This document shows, piece by piece, positions 46,313 to 54,856 of a DNA stretch of 64,000 nt. Location of the stretch: NCBI GenBank assembly GCA_945889195.1, contig CAMDBB010000002.1, forward strand, positions 1 through 64,000, given 5' to 3'. Position numbers and translations under genes: made by a program. The notes beneath the pieces are model-generated. The model had not been told where the DNA came from and did not search any database. It saw only the letters and a list, made by a program, of their open reading frames with translations. The stretch comes from Bifidobacterium breve (lineage in GTDB: Bacteria; Actinomycetota; Actinomycetes; Nanopelagicales; Nanopelagicaceae). Positions within the stretch are counted from its first letter, which is position 1, and each line of letters begins with the position of its first letter.

Positions 46313-47298
46313 GCAATGACACCGAGGCCCTTCTCGTAGTCAGTTCCATTCCATCGCCATATCGATTCAATCTCTGCTCGATCATTCTCAAATCGCCCAG
46401 TAACTCTGGCGACTTCACGGACTCTTCGCGTTCCATCGTCACCTAGTGAAACTTGAACGACCACATCGATGGCAGATGCAACTACTGGAGCGATAAATTT
46501 GTGAGAGATATTTTCACCCGCAAGCAGAGGTAGCGTCTGTAGCTTTGTAATTGCATCACGAGCTGAATTGGCATGGAGAGTGCCCATCCCAGGGAGTCCT
46601 GAATTTAGCGCTAGCAATAAATCAAGCGCCTCTGCTTCTCGCACTTCTCCTACGACAATCCTTGATGGGCGCATTCTGAGCGCTTCCTTGATTAATTTTC
46701 GGAGATTGACCGCACCATCGCCTTGGAGATTTGCACCCCGAGTTTGCATTTGAATGAGATCAGGATTTTTAGGTTGAAGTTCAAAGACTTCTTCGATGGT
46801 AATTACTCTCTGATTGATTGGCACTTCATTAACGAGAGCATTGAGAAGTGTGGTCTTTCCAGCTTGAGTACCACCACTTACCAAGATGTTAAGTCCGCTC
46901 TTAACAGCTCGCGATAAATCAATTGCAACATTAGTTGAGAGCACGTCCATGGCGACCAAGTCACTCAAACTCTTATGGCGCATCAGATGTTTACGAATAT
47001 TTACCGCCCAGTGTTCAGCGGTGATTTCAGGGATTACAACATGTAAACGGCTCCCATCTGGCAATCTGGCATCGACAAAAGGTTGCGAAATATCAAGCCG
47101 CCTTCCGCTCCAAATCAGAGTTCGGTCAACCAACTGCCTTACGGATTCAGAGGTGAGGACGAGGTTTATCAACTGGCTCTTTCCCGCGCGAGCTACAAAT
47201 ATTCTCTCTGGGGAGTTAATCCAAATCTCTTCAATTGTGGGATCGGCAATGAGGTCGGCGATTGGCCCAAAGACAACTTCCGGATCCATTGTTTCCAT
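46309..47298 (-). CDS. tadA: Tad pilus assembly ATPase TadA/CpaF
   Basis: Secretion ATPase (329 residues). The N-terminal domain (EEIWINSPERIFVARAGKSQL, DGSRLHVVIPEIT) is followed by Walker A GGTQAGKT (142-149), then the Asp-box-like VITIEEVFELQ, the Walker B region RIVVGEVREAEALDLLLALNSG and the His box GTLHANSARDA. First of the seven tad genes. The N-terminal helical domain found in longer CpaF proteins is short here. Confidence 0.93.
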   Translation of the reverse strand: METMDPEVVFGPIADLIADPTIEEIWINSPERIFVARAGKSQLINLVLTSESVRQLVDRTLIWSGRRLDISQPFVDARLPDGSRLHVVIPEITAEHWAVNIRKHLMRHKSLSDLVAMDVLSTNVAIDLSRAVKSGLNILVSGGTQAGKTTLLNALVNEVPINQRVITIEEVFELQPKNPDLIQMQTRGANLQGDGAVNLRKLIKEALRMRPSRIVVGEVREAEALDLLLALNSGLPGMGTLHANSARDAITKLQTLPLLAGENISHKFIAPVVASAIDVVVQVSLGDDGTRRVREVARVTGRFENDRAEIESIWRWNGTDYEKGLGVIA

Positions 47299-47350
47299 GG
47301 GGCAGAAGGTAAGAGGGCACTGACGCTTAGGGCTAAATGGTTTTTATGCA

Positions 47351-47359
47351 TGTGGATAA
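47351..47359 (-). promoter_or_regulatory. perfect DnaA-box sequence upstream of tadA
   Basis: TTATCCACA on the minus strand, identical to the consensus DnaA box, 52 bp upstream of the tadA start in the gap between the GGDEF-like gene and tadA. A single 9-mer can occur by chance, and no cluster of boxes is visible. Confidence 0.3.
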
Positions 47360-47407
47360 GAAGGCGTCGGCTCACCTTTCTGTGCCGGTGTGGCTACGGT
47401 GAGTAAC

Positions 47408-47860
47408 TCACGGCGCTTTCAGTGCAGGTGCGCTATCTAATCGGTTGAGAATCTCAAGTGGGCTCTCTTTCCCGTTTGCGCTGATCACAAATGCCTCGCA
47501 GAGAAAATTACTCTCGAGCCAGCTGTTCTGTACTCGCTCTGCAATTGCGCCCGCCACGTCAATTTGCGCATTAACAATCATCGTAAATTCGAAGCGCCCC
47601 AGTCGAGCGCAGAGATCTTCTAATCTTGTTATTCCTTTCAGTAGCTCCGCAAAAGCAAGGATGGCAGCCTCGTAGAGCGATTCATTTTCTGGGATATTGG
47701 GGAGTAATTGAAAGCGAATCAGTGCCAGTCGAGACTTATTTCGTTCTGCCGATGCTAATTCACGCCTCAAGGTTTCATAAAAGTATGGTGGGGCCGCGAG
47801 ATATGTTAGGGAGTCTCGTAAACCATCATGGGAAAACATCATCTGCTGCTCACTTTTCAT
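47408..47860 (-). CDS. degenerate GGDEF-domain protein
   Basis: About 150 residues from the ATG at 47860 (others at 47878 and 47842 are possible; none has a good ribosome site). The sequence follows a GGDEF domain closely: HDGLRDSLTYLAAPPYFYETLRRELASAER in place of DPLTGLPNR, ALIRFQLLP in place of the first metal strand, and RLGRFEFTMIV where RLGGDEF is expected (residues 88-92 are GRFEF). The metal Asp residues and the GGDEF loop are lost, so it should not make c-di-GMP. Upstream of, and in line with, the tad operon. Confidence 0.65.
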   Translation of the reverse strand: MKSEQQMMFSHDGLRDSLTYLAAPPYFYETLRRELASAERNKSRLALIRFQLLPNIPENESLYEAAILAFAELLKGITRLEDLCARLGRFEFTMIVNAQIDVAGAIAERVQNSWLESNFLCEAFVISANGKESPLEILNRLDSAPALKAP

Positions 47861-47880
47861 CTCACTGATAAAGTGCATCT

Positions 47881-48303
47881 GTGAGCAATAAGAAGGAGAG
47901 AGTAAGTAACTCTCAACCAAAGTCGAACGGTGATTCTTTCAAGAAGCACTCAAAGCGTTCCATTGTGGCAACCCTGCTTTATATCGAAGCTGCCATCGTG
48001 CTTTCCCTAGGTCTTTGGCTGATTTTCTTTAGCTTCACTCATGAGAGCGTTGAAGTGGCTCCAGTGCTTGGCGAGATCGGTTTCGCACTTCTTGGGGCGC
48101 TTGGTTTATATGTGGCTGGGCGTGGATATGCCAAAGGTAAGAACTATGGAAGATCTCCGGCAATGCTTGCAAATTTAATTGCGCTGGGTGTTGCCTACTA
48201 CCAAATTCAAGGTGCTTTTTATATTGGGGCGGCCATCATCATTCCGTTGGCCGTATCAATCATTTATCTCGTACTGGCTATTGCTAAATCAGAAAACTCT
48301 TAG
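47881..48303 (+). CDS. membrane protein, unknown
   Basis: A 140-residue protein: a basic Ser/Lys/Asn-rich N terminus (1-30) and four hydrophobic helices (about 30-50, 63-82, 95-110 and 115-135) with the loop GRGYAKGKNYGRSPAML. Similar four-helix proteins are common and uncharacterised in actinobacteria. It starts with GTG at 47881, divergent from the GGDEF-like gene by about 20 bp. Confidence 0.6.
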   Translation: MSNKKERVSNSQPKSNGDSFKKHSKRSIVATLLYIEAAIVLSLGLWLIFFSFTHESVEVAPVLGEIGFALLGALGLYVAGRGYAKGKNYGRSPAMLANLIALGVAYYQIQGAFYIGAAIIIPLAVSIIYLVLAIAKSENS

Positions 48304-48323
48304 CCTTAAATAACTGCGAATTA

Positions 48324-49067
48324 CTACCAAGGAACGACTTGTTGATCTTCCCAAAGCACGCCGGTTAACTTCTCTTGATCAGTTAAGCCGGCTGCGTCAA
48401 ATGGTCGGGTTGCTAGCCAGATTGCGGTTGCAGCGCCTTCTTCAGCAGAACGAGGTGCATCAGGTCCGCCCATATCTGTGCGCGAATGATTTGGGCAGAT
48501 TGCATCAACTAATACACCGCGAGCGCCGAGTCCTGTCTCATGTGCCAAGTTGCGAACAAGTGCATTCACTCCAGCTTTACTGATTCGATAAGGCGCAAGT
48601 CCACCAGCATTACCTGGTCCTGACATGCGACCTAAGCAAGCTGAGAAGATAACGATGCGGCCGTTGCGTGCATCTGCCATCGCAGGTGCAATTCCATTTA
48701 CTAGTTGGAATACTGAATCTAAATTAATTGCCATTACGCGACGCCATTCAGCATCGGTAGTTCTAAGAGTCTTTGACATCTTCTCGCTCATGACTCCATG
48801 GGCCAACATCAATACTTGTGGCACAGGTAGGGACTGTGTAATCGCCGCGATTGTTTCGCGCACCTGCTCTGACTGTTCGAGATCGCAGACGAATGTGGAG
48901 ACGTTCACTCCTTGAATCTCCTTGGCGGAGCTCTCTAACTTGGCTCCATCTTTAGCGATAAGAGCAAGATCAAAACCACGTTGCGCCAGCGCTTTTGCGC
49001 TTTCAAATCCGAGTCCCCGGCTTCCACCTGTAATGACGGCTAATGGGCGAGCTGATGTGGTCTCCAT
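48324..49067 (-). CDS. short-chain dehydrogenase/reductase
   Basis: A 247-residue SDR with the cofactor motif AVITGGSRGLGFESAKAL, the MLAHGVMS loop, the catalytic Ser in IVIFSACLGRMSG and YxxxK in APYRISKAGVN, then ICPNHSRTDMGG. Substrate unknown; similar to carbonyl or ketoacyl reductases. The ATG at 49067 is chosen because it places the glycine motif ten residues in; an open GTG at 49103 is less likely. Confidence 0.85.
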   Translation of the reverse strand: METTSARPLAVITGGSRGLGFESAKALAQRGFDLALIAKDGAKLESSAKEIQGVNVSTFVCDLEQSEQVRETIAAITQSLPVPQVLMLAHGVMSEKMSKTLRTTDAEWRRVMAINLDSVFQLVNGIAPAMADARNGRIVIFSACLGRMSGPGNAGGLAPYRISKAGVNALVRNLAHETGLGARGVLVDAICPNHSRTDMGGPDAPRSAEEGAATAIWLATRPFDAAGLTDQEKLTGVLWEDQQVVPW

Positions 49068-49257
49068 AGCGGGAAGGGTCTCAAAGATTGGATAGAGCGG
49101 CACCCTGAAATAGCCAAAGAGTTCTCGCTGGTGAATGTGCGCAATCTCGCGCTGGGGCAGCCAATGGGGGCATTTATGCTGTGCGCCTCGAGCCTATAGT
49201 CTTAGCCCACGCTCGAATCTGAGCGGATAAGTATGTGAGAACGCAAAGGAGCGCTCT

Positions 49258-52200
49258 GTGTCGCAATCAGGTCAGGACTTCGGAGCAAATGATTGGCTCG
49301 TTGAAGAAATGTTTGAGCGATACCAAGCAGATCCAACTTCCGTTCCAACTGAATGGGTTACCTACTTCCAGAACAATCCGCAGGCTGCTTCTCCTGGTTC
49401 CAATGCACCAGTAGCAGGGGCTCCAAAAGGTGGAACACCTCCCACTCCAAAACCTGTAACTCCACCGAATATTTCGATGGGTGGTACTCCTGCAACACCT
49501 GCACCTGCTGCGCCAGTTGCACCCGCACCCGCGCAACCTGCGGCACCAGTATCACAACCAGTTGTTCGCACAGTAGCTACAGCTCCTGCAACACCCGCGC
49601 AACCTGCAGCAAAACCAATCCCAACTCTTGCAACACCAGGGGCTGCAACGCTTGAACCAATTCGCGGTGTCGGTGCTCGAGTAGTTGCAAGTATGGAAGC
49701 TTCGCTTTCAGTACCAACTGCAACATCGGTACGTGCGATTCCAGCTAAGTTGATGATTGATAACAGAATTGTGATTAACAATCACTTAAAGCGTGGCCGC
49801 GGTGGAAAGGTCTCCTTCACACACATCATCGCCTACGCAATGATCAAGGCGCTGCGTGCGATGCCAGAGATGAATTCTTTCTACGGCGAACTCGATGGCA
49901 AGCCAGCGCTTGGAAAACCAGAACATATCAACCTCGGTATCGCTATCGATTTAGCTAAGCCAGATGGAACCCGCCAACTCCTTGTTCCATCAATTAAGGG
50001 TTGCGAAGGACTTGATTTCGGCCAGTTCTGGGTCGCCTACGAAGAGATCGTAAAGAAGGCGCGCGCTGGAACTCTGACCGTTGAAGATCATTCAGGAACA
50101 ACTGTCTCACTTACTAATCCAGGAACAATCGGAACTGTTCACTCTGTTCCACGTTTGGTACAGGGACAAGGGCTCATTATCGGCGTCGGCGCTATGGATT
50201 ACCCAGCTGAATTCCAAGGTGCAAGTGAAGAGACCCTTGCTCGTATGGCAATTAGCAAGGTGGTTACGCTCACTAGCACCTACGACCACCGCGTTATTCA
50301 AGGTGCGCAATCAGGTGATTTCTTACGTCGCATCCACGAACTACTTCTCGGCGCTGAACATTTCTACGATGAAATCTTTACAGCCCTTCGTATTCCCTAT
50401 GAACCAATTCGTTGGGCCTCAGATTTTGCCTTCACTAAAGATGAAGAGATTGATAAGACCGCTCGCGTTCAGCAGTTGATTCAGGCGTACCGCACATGGG
50501 GCCACCTAATGGCCGATATCGATCCGCTTGTCTATGCCCAGCGCACACATCCAGATCTGGATGTGGTCAATCATGGACTTACTCTCTGGGATCTCGATCG
50601 CGAATTTGCGACCGGTGGATTCGGTGGCAAGAGCTTCCTTCCGCTCCGTAAAATTCTTGGAATTCTGCGCGATTCATACTGCCGCTCTATCGGCATTGAA
50701 TACATGCACATCTCAAGCCCAGAAGAGCGCAAGTGGATGCAGCAACATATTGAAATTGGTCTACCTGCTATCGAGCGTGAAGAACAACTTCGCATCTTAC
50801 GTAAGCTCAATAGCGCCGAAGCATTTGAATCTTTCTTGCAGACAAAGTTTGTGGGACAGAAGCGCTTCTCACTTGAAGGTGGCGAATCGGTAATTCCACT
50901 CACAGATGCAATCGTTTCATCAGCTGCAGAACGTGGCCTTGATGAAGTCTGTATCGGTATGCCGCACCGCGGTCGCCTCAATATGTTGGCCAATATCGGC
51001 GGTAAATCAGTGGGACAGATCTTCCAAGAGTTCCAAGGCCACTATGCCGAAAATGAAGTTCATGGCTCTGGAGATGTGAAGTATCACCTCGGCACAGAAG
51101 GTGTCTTTACTGCGCAATCAGGTGCAACAACCAAGATTTATCTCGCTGCCAACCCTTCACACTTGGAAGCGGTTAACCCAGTTCTTGAAGGAATTGTGCG
51201 CGCAAAGCAAGATCGCCTCAATAACAAGGGCACTTACACAGTTCTACCTATCTTGCTCCATGGAGATGCATCTTTTGCAGGTCAAGGCGTTAATGCAGAA
51301 ACACTCCAACTTTCGCAACTTCCTGGCTATCGCACAGGCGGAACTATCCATATTGTTGTTAATAACCAAGTTGGATTTACAACATCTCCACATGCATCTC
51401 GCTCATCTCGTTACTCAACAGATGTCGCTAAGTTGATTGAGGCACCTGTCTTCCACGTGAACGGTGATGATCCGGAAGCATGTGTTCGCGTTGCTCACCT
51501 TGCCTTTGAATACCGCCAAGCATTTAATAAGGATGTCGTCATCGACATGGTCTGCTACCGCCGCCGCGGACATAACGAAGGTGACGAACCAAGCTTTACT
51601 CAGCCGTTGATGTACAAGCTCATTGATGCCAAGCGCTCAACTCGTACTCTCTACACAGAAGCGCTCGTTGGCCGCGGAGATATCACACCTGAACAGGCAG
51701 ATGAGATCGCCCGTGATTACCAGTTGCAGCTGGAAGAGGTATTTGCATCCGTTGCCAACTACCAAGAAGAGCACGATCCCAATTTCGTTGCTCCTATTGT
51801 TCCTAACGCCGAAGATGTTCCCACCTTCATCTCAGAACAACTCATCCGCGAGATCGCAGCAACTCAAGTGGCTATCCCAGAAGGATTTAACGTCCACCCT
51901 AAGTTGTTGCCACAGCTACAAAAGCGCGCAGAGTCAATTAACGATGCAACTATCGATTGGTCAACGGGCGAAATGTTGGCCTTTGGATCACTTCTCAAAG
52001 AAGGTCGCCCAATTCGTTTAGCTGGACAGGATTCACGTCGCGGCACATTCTCCAATCGCCACGCAGTCATCATCGATAAAGAGAATGGCAGCGAGTGGAC
52101 TCCCCTTCGCTCACTCATCTCTGATGCCAACCAATTCTTCGTAATTGATTCGCTCTTGAGCGAATATGCAGCGATGGGCTTTGAATATGGTTACTCCGTT

Positions 52201-52980
52201 GTTCGCGATGAAGCACTCGTTCTCTGGGAAGGTCAGTTCGGTGACTTTGCTAATGGCGCCCAGACCATCATCGATGAATTTATCTCCTCCGCTCTTCAGA
52301 AGTGGGGTGAGCGTTCATCGGTTGTCCTCTTACTTCCACACGGCTATGAAGGACAAGGTCCAGATCACTCATCAGCGCGTATCGAAAGATTCTTAGCGCT
52401 CTGTGCTGAAAAGAATATGACTGTGGCTCAGCCTTCTACTCCGGCTTCCTACTTCCACTTGCTCCGCTTCCATGCCGCAAATCCAAAGCGCCGCCCCATG
52501 GTTGTCTTCACACCAAAATCAATGTTGCGCTTGAAGGCTGCAGCATCATCGATGAACGACTTTACCTCTGGAACATTCTTGCCAGTCATTGGTGACCATG
52601 AAGTTCAGAACGCCACACGTTTGATCTACTGCTCTGGAAAGATTTACCACGACCTCGTTGCAGAGCGCGCACGCCTCAATGACAGCAGCACCGCCATTGT
52701 TCGCGTGGAACGCCTCTATCCACTTCCAGTTGCACAGATGGAAGTTGAAGCGAAGAAGCATCCAAACGCTAATTTGCTCTGGGTTCAGGATGAACCTGCC
52801 AACCAAGGTCCATGGCCACATATTGCTCTCAGTACAACTCAAGCAATTGGTGGAACAGCTATTGATGATCGCGTATTGCGTCGCATCTCTCGTCGCGCTG
52901 CTGCATCTCCTGCAACAGGAAATCATCACTTACATGAGGATGAGGCAAAGGCGCTGCTCGTCGAAGCCTTTACTCGATGA
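49258..52980 (+). CDS. kgd: multifunctional 2-oxoglutarate decarboxylase/dehydrogenase (Kgd)
   Basis: Actinobacterial fusion enzyme of 1240 residues that combines E1 of 2-oxoglutarate dehydrogenase with an E2-like acyltransferase domain. Order: an E1 N-terminal helix (DWLVEEMFERYQADPTSVP), a Pro/Ala/Thr-rich linker (about 40-140), the acyltransferase domain (about 150-370; TSTYDHRVIQGAQSGDFLR) and the thiamine-diphosphate E1 domains (about 400-1240; MPHRGRLNMLANI, GDASFAGQG, VVNNQVGFTTSP). The GTG start has AAAGGAG seven bases upstream. TATAGT at 49195-49200 may be its -10. Confidence 0.96.
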   Translation: MSQSGQDFGANDWLVEEMFERYQADPTSVPTEWVTYFQNNPQAASPGSNAPVAGAPKGGTPPTPKPVTPPNISMGGTPATPAPAAPVAPAPAQPAAPVSQPVVRTVATAPATPAQPAAKPIPTLATPGAATLEPIRGVGARVVASMEASLSVPTATSVRAIPAKLMIDNRIVINNHLKRGRGGKVSFTHIIAYAMIKALRAMPEMNSFYGELDGKPALGKPEHINLGIAIDLAKPDGTRQLLVPSIKGCEGLDFGQFWVAYEEIVKKARAGTLTVEDHSGTTVSLTNPGTIGTVHSVPRLVQGQGLIIGVGAMDYPAEFQGASEETLARMAISKVVTLTSTYDHRVIQGAQSGDFLRRIHELLLGAEHFYDEIFTALRIPYEPIRWASDFAFTKDEEIDKTARVQQLIQAYRTWGHLMADIDPLVYAQRTHPDLDVVNHGLTLWDLDREFATGGFGGKSFLPLRKILGILRDSYCRSIGIEYMHISSPEERKWMQQHIEIGLPAIEREEQLRILRKLNSAEAFESFLQTKFVGQKRFSLEGGESVIPLTDAIVSSAAERGLDEVCIGMPHRGRLNMLANIGGKSVGQIFQEFQGHYAENEVHGSGDVKYHLGTEGVFTAQSGATTKIYLAANPSHLEAVNPVLEGIVRAKQDRLNNKGTYTVLPILLHGDASFAGQGVNAETLQLSQLPGYRTGGTIHIVVNNQVGFTTSPHASRSSRYSTDVAKLIEAPVFHVNGDDPEACVRVAHLAFEYRQAFNKDVVIDMVCYRRRGHNEGDEPSFTQPLMYKLIDAKRSTRTLYTEALVGRGDITPEQADEIARDYQLQLEEVFASVANYQEEHDPNFVAPIVPNAEDVPTFISEQLIREIAATQVAIPEGFNVHPKLLPQLQKRAESINDATIDWSTGEMLAFGSLLKEGRPIRLAGQDSRRGTFSNRHAVIIDKENGSEWTPLRSLISDANQFFVIDSLLSEYAAMGFEYGYSVVRDEALVLWEGQFGDFANGAQTIIDEFISSALQKWGERSSVVLLLPHGYEGQGPDHSSARIERFLALCAEKNMTVAQPSTPASYFHLLRFHAANPKRRPMVVFTPKSMLRLKAAASSMNDFTSGTFLPVIGDHEVQNATRLIYCSGKIYHDLVAERARLNDSSTAIVRVERLYPLPVAQMEVEAKKHPNANLLWVQDEPANQGPWPHIALSTTQAIGGTAIDDRVLRRISRRAAASPATGNHHLHEDEAKALLVEAFTR

Positions 52981-52990
52981 AGGCTTTCAA

Positions 52991-53266
52991 ATGAGTACTG
53001 AAATTCAAGCACTTGGCTTAACAGGTCAAGAATTTGTCATGTTCAGCACCGATTGGTGTGGATATTGCAAGCGACTAAAGAGCCAACTCGATGAAAATGG
53101 AATCACTTTCCGCGAAATCAACGTTGAGCAAGAGTTGAACTACGCCTCATTTGTTGAAAAGGTAAATGGCGGAAATCGCGTTGTTCCTACCCTTTTATTC
53201 TCAGATGGTCAGGCGCTGACAAATCCATCTGTAATCGCTGTGAAAGAGAAGTTAGCTAGCCTTTAA
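52991..53266 (+). CDS. mrx1: mycoredoxin-type glutaredoxin
   Basis: A 91-residue thioredoxin-fold protein with the active site WCGYCKRLK (C23, C26) and the cis-Pro loop VVPTLLF. The CGYC motif and size match mycoredoxin 1, which reduces mycothiol mixed disulfides. It starts 10 bp after kgd. The open frame reaches back into kgd, but AAGG before the ATG at 52991 and the family length fix the start. It shares the TTAA at its stop with the convergent sodX. Confidence 0.88.
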   Translation: MSTEIQALGLTGQEFVMFSTDWCGYCKRLKSQLDENGITFREINVEQELNYASFVEKVNGGNRVVPTLLFSDGQALTNPSVIAVKEKLASL

Positions 53267-53589
53267 GCGCGCTTGAACCTAAACCAAATCTTTGCTCGCA
53301 CGCTAGTAATCGGAAGCCATCCCCACTGCCTGGAATCAGTACCTGCGGGGTTATCGCTGCTGACGTAAATGGTTGGCATATGTCCACCTGATGTACGAGT
53401 CTGCGTCACTCGCTTCACATAGAAGATACCCGGCTGCTCTTCACGTTCGATGACGATGACGTTACCGACCTTGATGCGATGTGCGCCCGTTAGCTTGTAC
53501 CTCGCCCAACGCCCCGCTAACCAATCACCAGCGTTGTAGGTGGGCGCCATTGAGTCACCCTCTACGACCATGGATGCGTACTTCGCCAT
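53263..53589 (-). CDS. sodX: S26-type protease, nickel SOD maturation (SodX)
   Basis: A 108-residue signal-peptidase-like protein with no membrane anchor. The catalytic Ser is S13 in VEGDSMAPTYNAGDW and the Lys is K59 in GIFYVKRVTQ, followed by IYVSSDNPAGTDSRQWG. Divergent from sodN by 39 bp, it is expected to cut the sodN leader so that His becomes the N-terminal nickel ligand. The ATG at 53589 is chosen; the open frame further upstream crosses into sodN. Confidence 0.92.
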   Translation of the reverse strand: MAKYASMVVEGDSMAPTYNAGDWLAGRWARYKLTGAHRIKVGNVIVIEREEQPGIFYVKRVTQTRTSGGHMPTIYVSSDNPAGTDSRQWGWLPITSVRAKIWFRFKRA

Positions 53590-53604
53590 AAGTCGAATTC
53601 TAGT

Positions 53605-53622
53605 GAGACCTGCAGTAGTCTC
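53605..53622. promoter_or_regulatory. inverted repeat between sodX and sodN
   Basis: GAGAC (53605-53609) and GTCTC (53618-53622) flank eight bases with a CTGCAG core, in the middle of the 39-bp gap between the two start codons. Arms are short, but the site is well placed to act on both genes. No Nur-type consensus is evident. Confidence 0.3.
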
Positions 53623-53628
53623 GCTCTC

Positions 53629-54027
53629 ATGAGAAATATATTCACACCAAAAATTACTGTTCACGCACATTGCGATCTTCCTTGCGGCGTCTATGACCCA
53701 GCACAAGCAAAGATTGAAGCGCTCTCTGTAAAGGCCTGCATGGAAAAGTATGCAGCTAACCCTGATGCAGATTTCCGCTCACGTTCTGTTGCAATTAAGG
53801 AAGAGCGTTCACACCAAGTCAAGGAACACCTCTGGGTTCTCTGGACTGACTACTTCAAGGCTCCTCACTTCGAGAAGTACCCACAACTGCACTCACTCTT
53901 CAATGAGGCGACAAAGCTTGCCGGTGCTGCAGGCACAAAGGGAACTCAAGATGTTGCAGTTGCAGATTCACTGATTGCAAAGATCGATGAGATTGCAGCA
54001 ATCTTCTGGGAGACCAAGAAGGCCTAA
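53629..54027 (+). CDS. sodN: nickel superoxide dismutase
   Basis: A 132-residue precursor with a 13-residue leader (MRNIFTPKITVHA), then the nickel hook HCDLPCGVYDPAQA. Mature His1, Cys2 and Cys6 (H14, C15, C19) bind nickel. The four-helix body includes SHQVKEHLWVLWTDYFK and LHSLFNEATKLAGAAG. No Shine-Dalgarno sequence precedes the ATG. NiSOD removes superoxide in streptomycetes and marine or freshwater plankton with low iron demand. Confidence 0.96.
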   Translation: MRNIFTPKITVHAHCDLPCGVYDPAQAKIEALSVKACMEKYAANPDADFRSRSVAIKEERSHQVKEHLWVLWTDYFKAPHFEKYPQLHSLFNEATKLAGAAGTKGTQDVAVADSLIAKIDEIAAIFWETKKA

Positions 54028-54042
54028 GCAAAAAAACAGTTG

Positions 54043-54450
54043 CTATTCGTTAATTAACGATTGGGCGGCAGTGCGAGCGAGGAAAGATAATCGCTCAACT
54101 GTCGCCCTTGTTATCTCTGCTTGCGCTAAGTGGCGCTCACCATCATAAACTTCACATTCAAAGGTCAACTCTCTACCTTCAATGTTTATCACGCGGGCAT
54201 TGGCTCGAATCTCAACTCCGCTCGTTGCAGAACCGACGATCTCAAGGCTTGAGTGTGTAAGAAAAGTTGTTTCGCCAGCATCGAGATACTCTGAAAGAGC
54301 GGCAACGCAAGCGCTCTCCATCAATGAGAGATAGATAGATGGTGCAACAACAGGAAGATCTGAGACGCCCATCGTCACGCAGGTATCTCCGGGGCGAACA
54401 GCTAAGACAGAGAAGCCAACTGCGCCAAGGACTTCATCTGCCGGTCTCAT
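54043..54450 (-). CDS. hotdog-fold thioesterase, FlK-like
   Basis: A 135-residue protein with the hotdog pattern: VAPSIYLSLMESACVAALSEYLDAGETTFLTHSSLEIVGSATSGVEIRANARV and CEVYDGERHLAQAEITRATV. It resembles the fluoroacetyl-CoA thioesterase (FlK) group, whose common members act on unknown acyl-CoAs. The ATG at 54450 is chosen; an open frame to 54549 lies inside rsrA. Located 10 bp after rsrA and probably cotranscribed with sigR. Confidence 0.75.
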   Translation of the reverse strand: MRPADEVLGAVGFSVLAVRPGDTCVTMGVSDLPVVAPSIYLSLMESACVAALSEYLDAGETTFLTHSSLEIVGSATSGVEIRANARVINIEGRELTFECEVYDGERHLAQAEITRATVERLSFLARTAAQSLINE

Positions 54451-54460
54451 ACTTAGAAGG

Positions 54461-54856
54461 TTACTTCTCGTCCTCAATAAAGTGCTGGATATGTGTCTGC
54501 TCGATTTGAATTTCACGATGCTCGACATTGCCAAACTCATCAATCTCAATAGAAATCTCAGTCATGCTGAACTGGGTGACTACCTCAGTGGTGCCGGCGC
54601 CAGCCATCTGTGCTCGTAGTTGGTTGTGGATGCTCTGATGTAAATCTTCAGGTGCTTGCTCATCGCAGGTGCGCTTTAAGACATCTTGCAGTAGCGAGTG
54701 CATAGCGCGTTCATGTTCAATCTCAGCAGCACAAGGTCCGCAAGTAACAAGGTGGCTACTAATTGCCTCTGCTTGTGGAATCTCTTGCAGCTCACCTTCA
54801 ATAATAAAGACGACAGATGCCAAGACATCGCCACACTGAATCTCGATGTAACTCAT
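54461..54856 (-). CDS. rsrA: zinc-binding anti-sigma factor, RsrA/RshA type
   Basis: A 131-residue protein with the ZAS motif HLVTCGPC (H35, C39, C42) and C8 near the N terminus, matching the zinc and disulfide residues of RsrA, which releases SigR when oxidised. A long acidic C-terminal extension ([18 protein letters not shown]) is unusual in length. The ATG overlaps the sigR stop as ATGA, which keeps the two products in balance. Confidence 0.88.
   Translation of the reverse strand: MSYIEIQCGDVLASVVFIIEGELQEIPQAEAISSHLVTCGPCAAEIEHERAMHSLLQDVLKRTCDEQAPEDLHQSIHNQLRAQMAGAGTTEVVTQFSMTEISIEIDEFGNVEHREIQIEQTHIQHFIEDEK

Noticed and set aside
49430-49670. Low-complexity region with a long open frame on the minus strand
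   Set aside because: It is the Pro/Ala/Thr linker of Kgd; the antisense frames are compositional shadows.
52658-52990. Open frame upstream of the mycoredoxin gene, in frame with it, inside kgd
   Set aside because: It lies wholly in the coding frame region of kgd in another frame; the ribosome site and family length place the start at 52991.
54048-54059. Perfect palindrome CGTTAATTAACG near the sodN/thioesterase junction
   Set aside because: It lies in the last codons of the thioesterase gene (Ser-Leu-Ile-Asn-Glu) and is AT-rich; chance is the simplest explanation.
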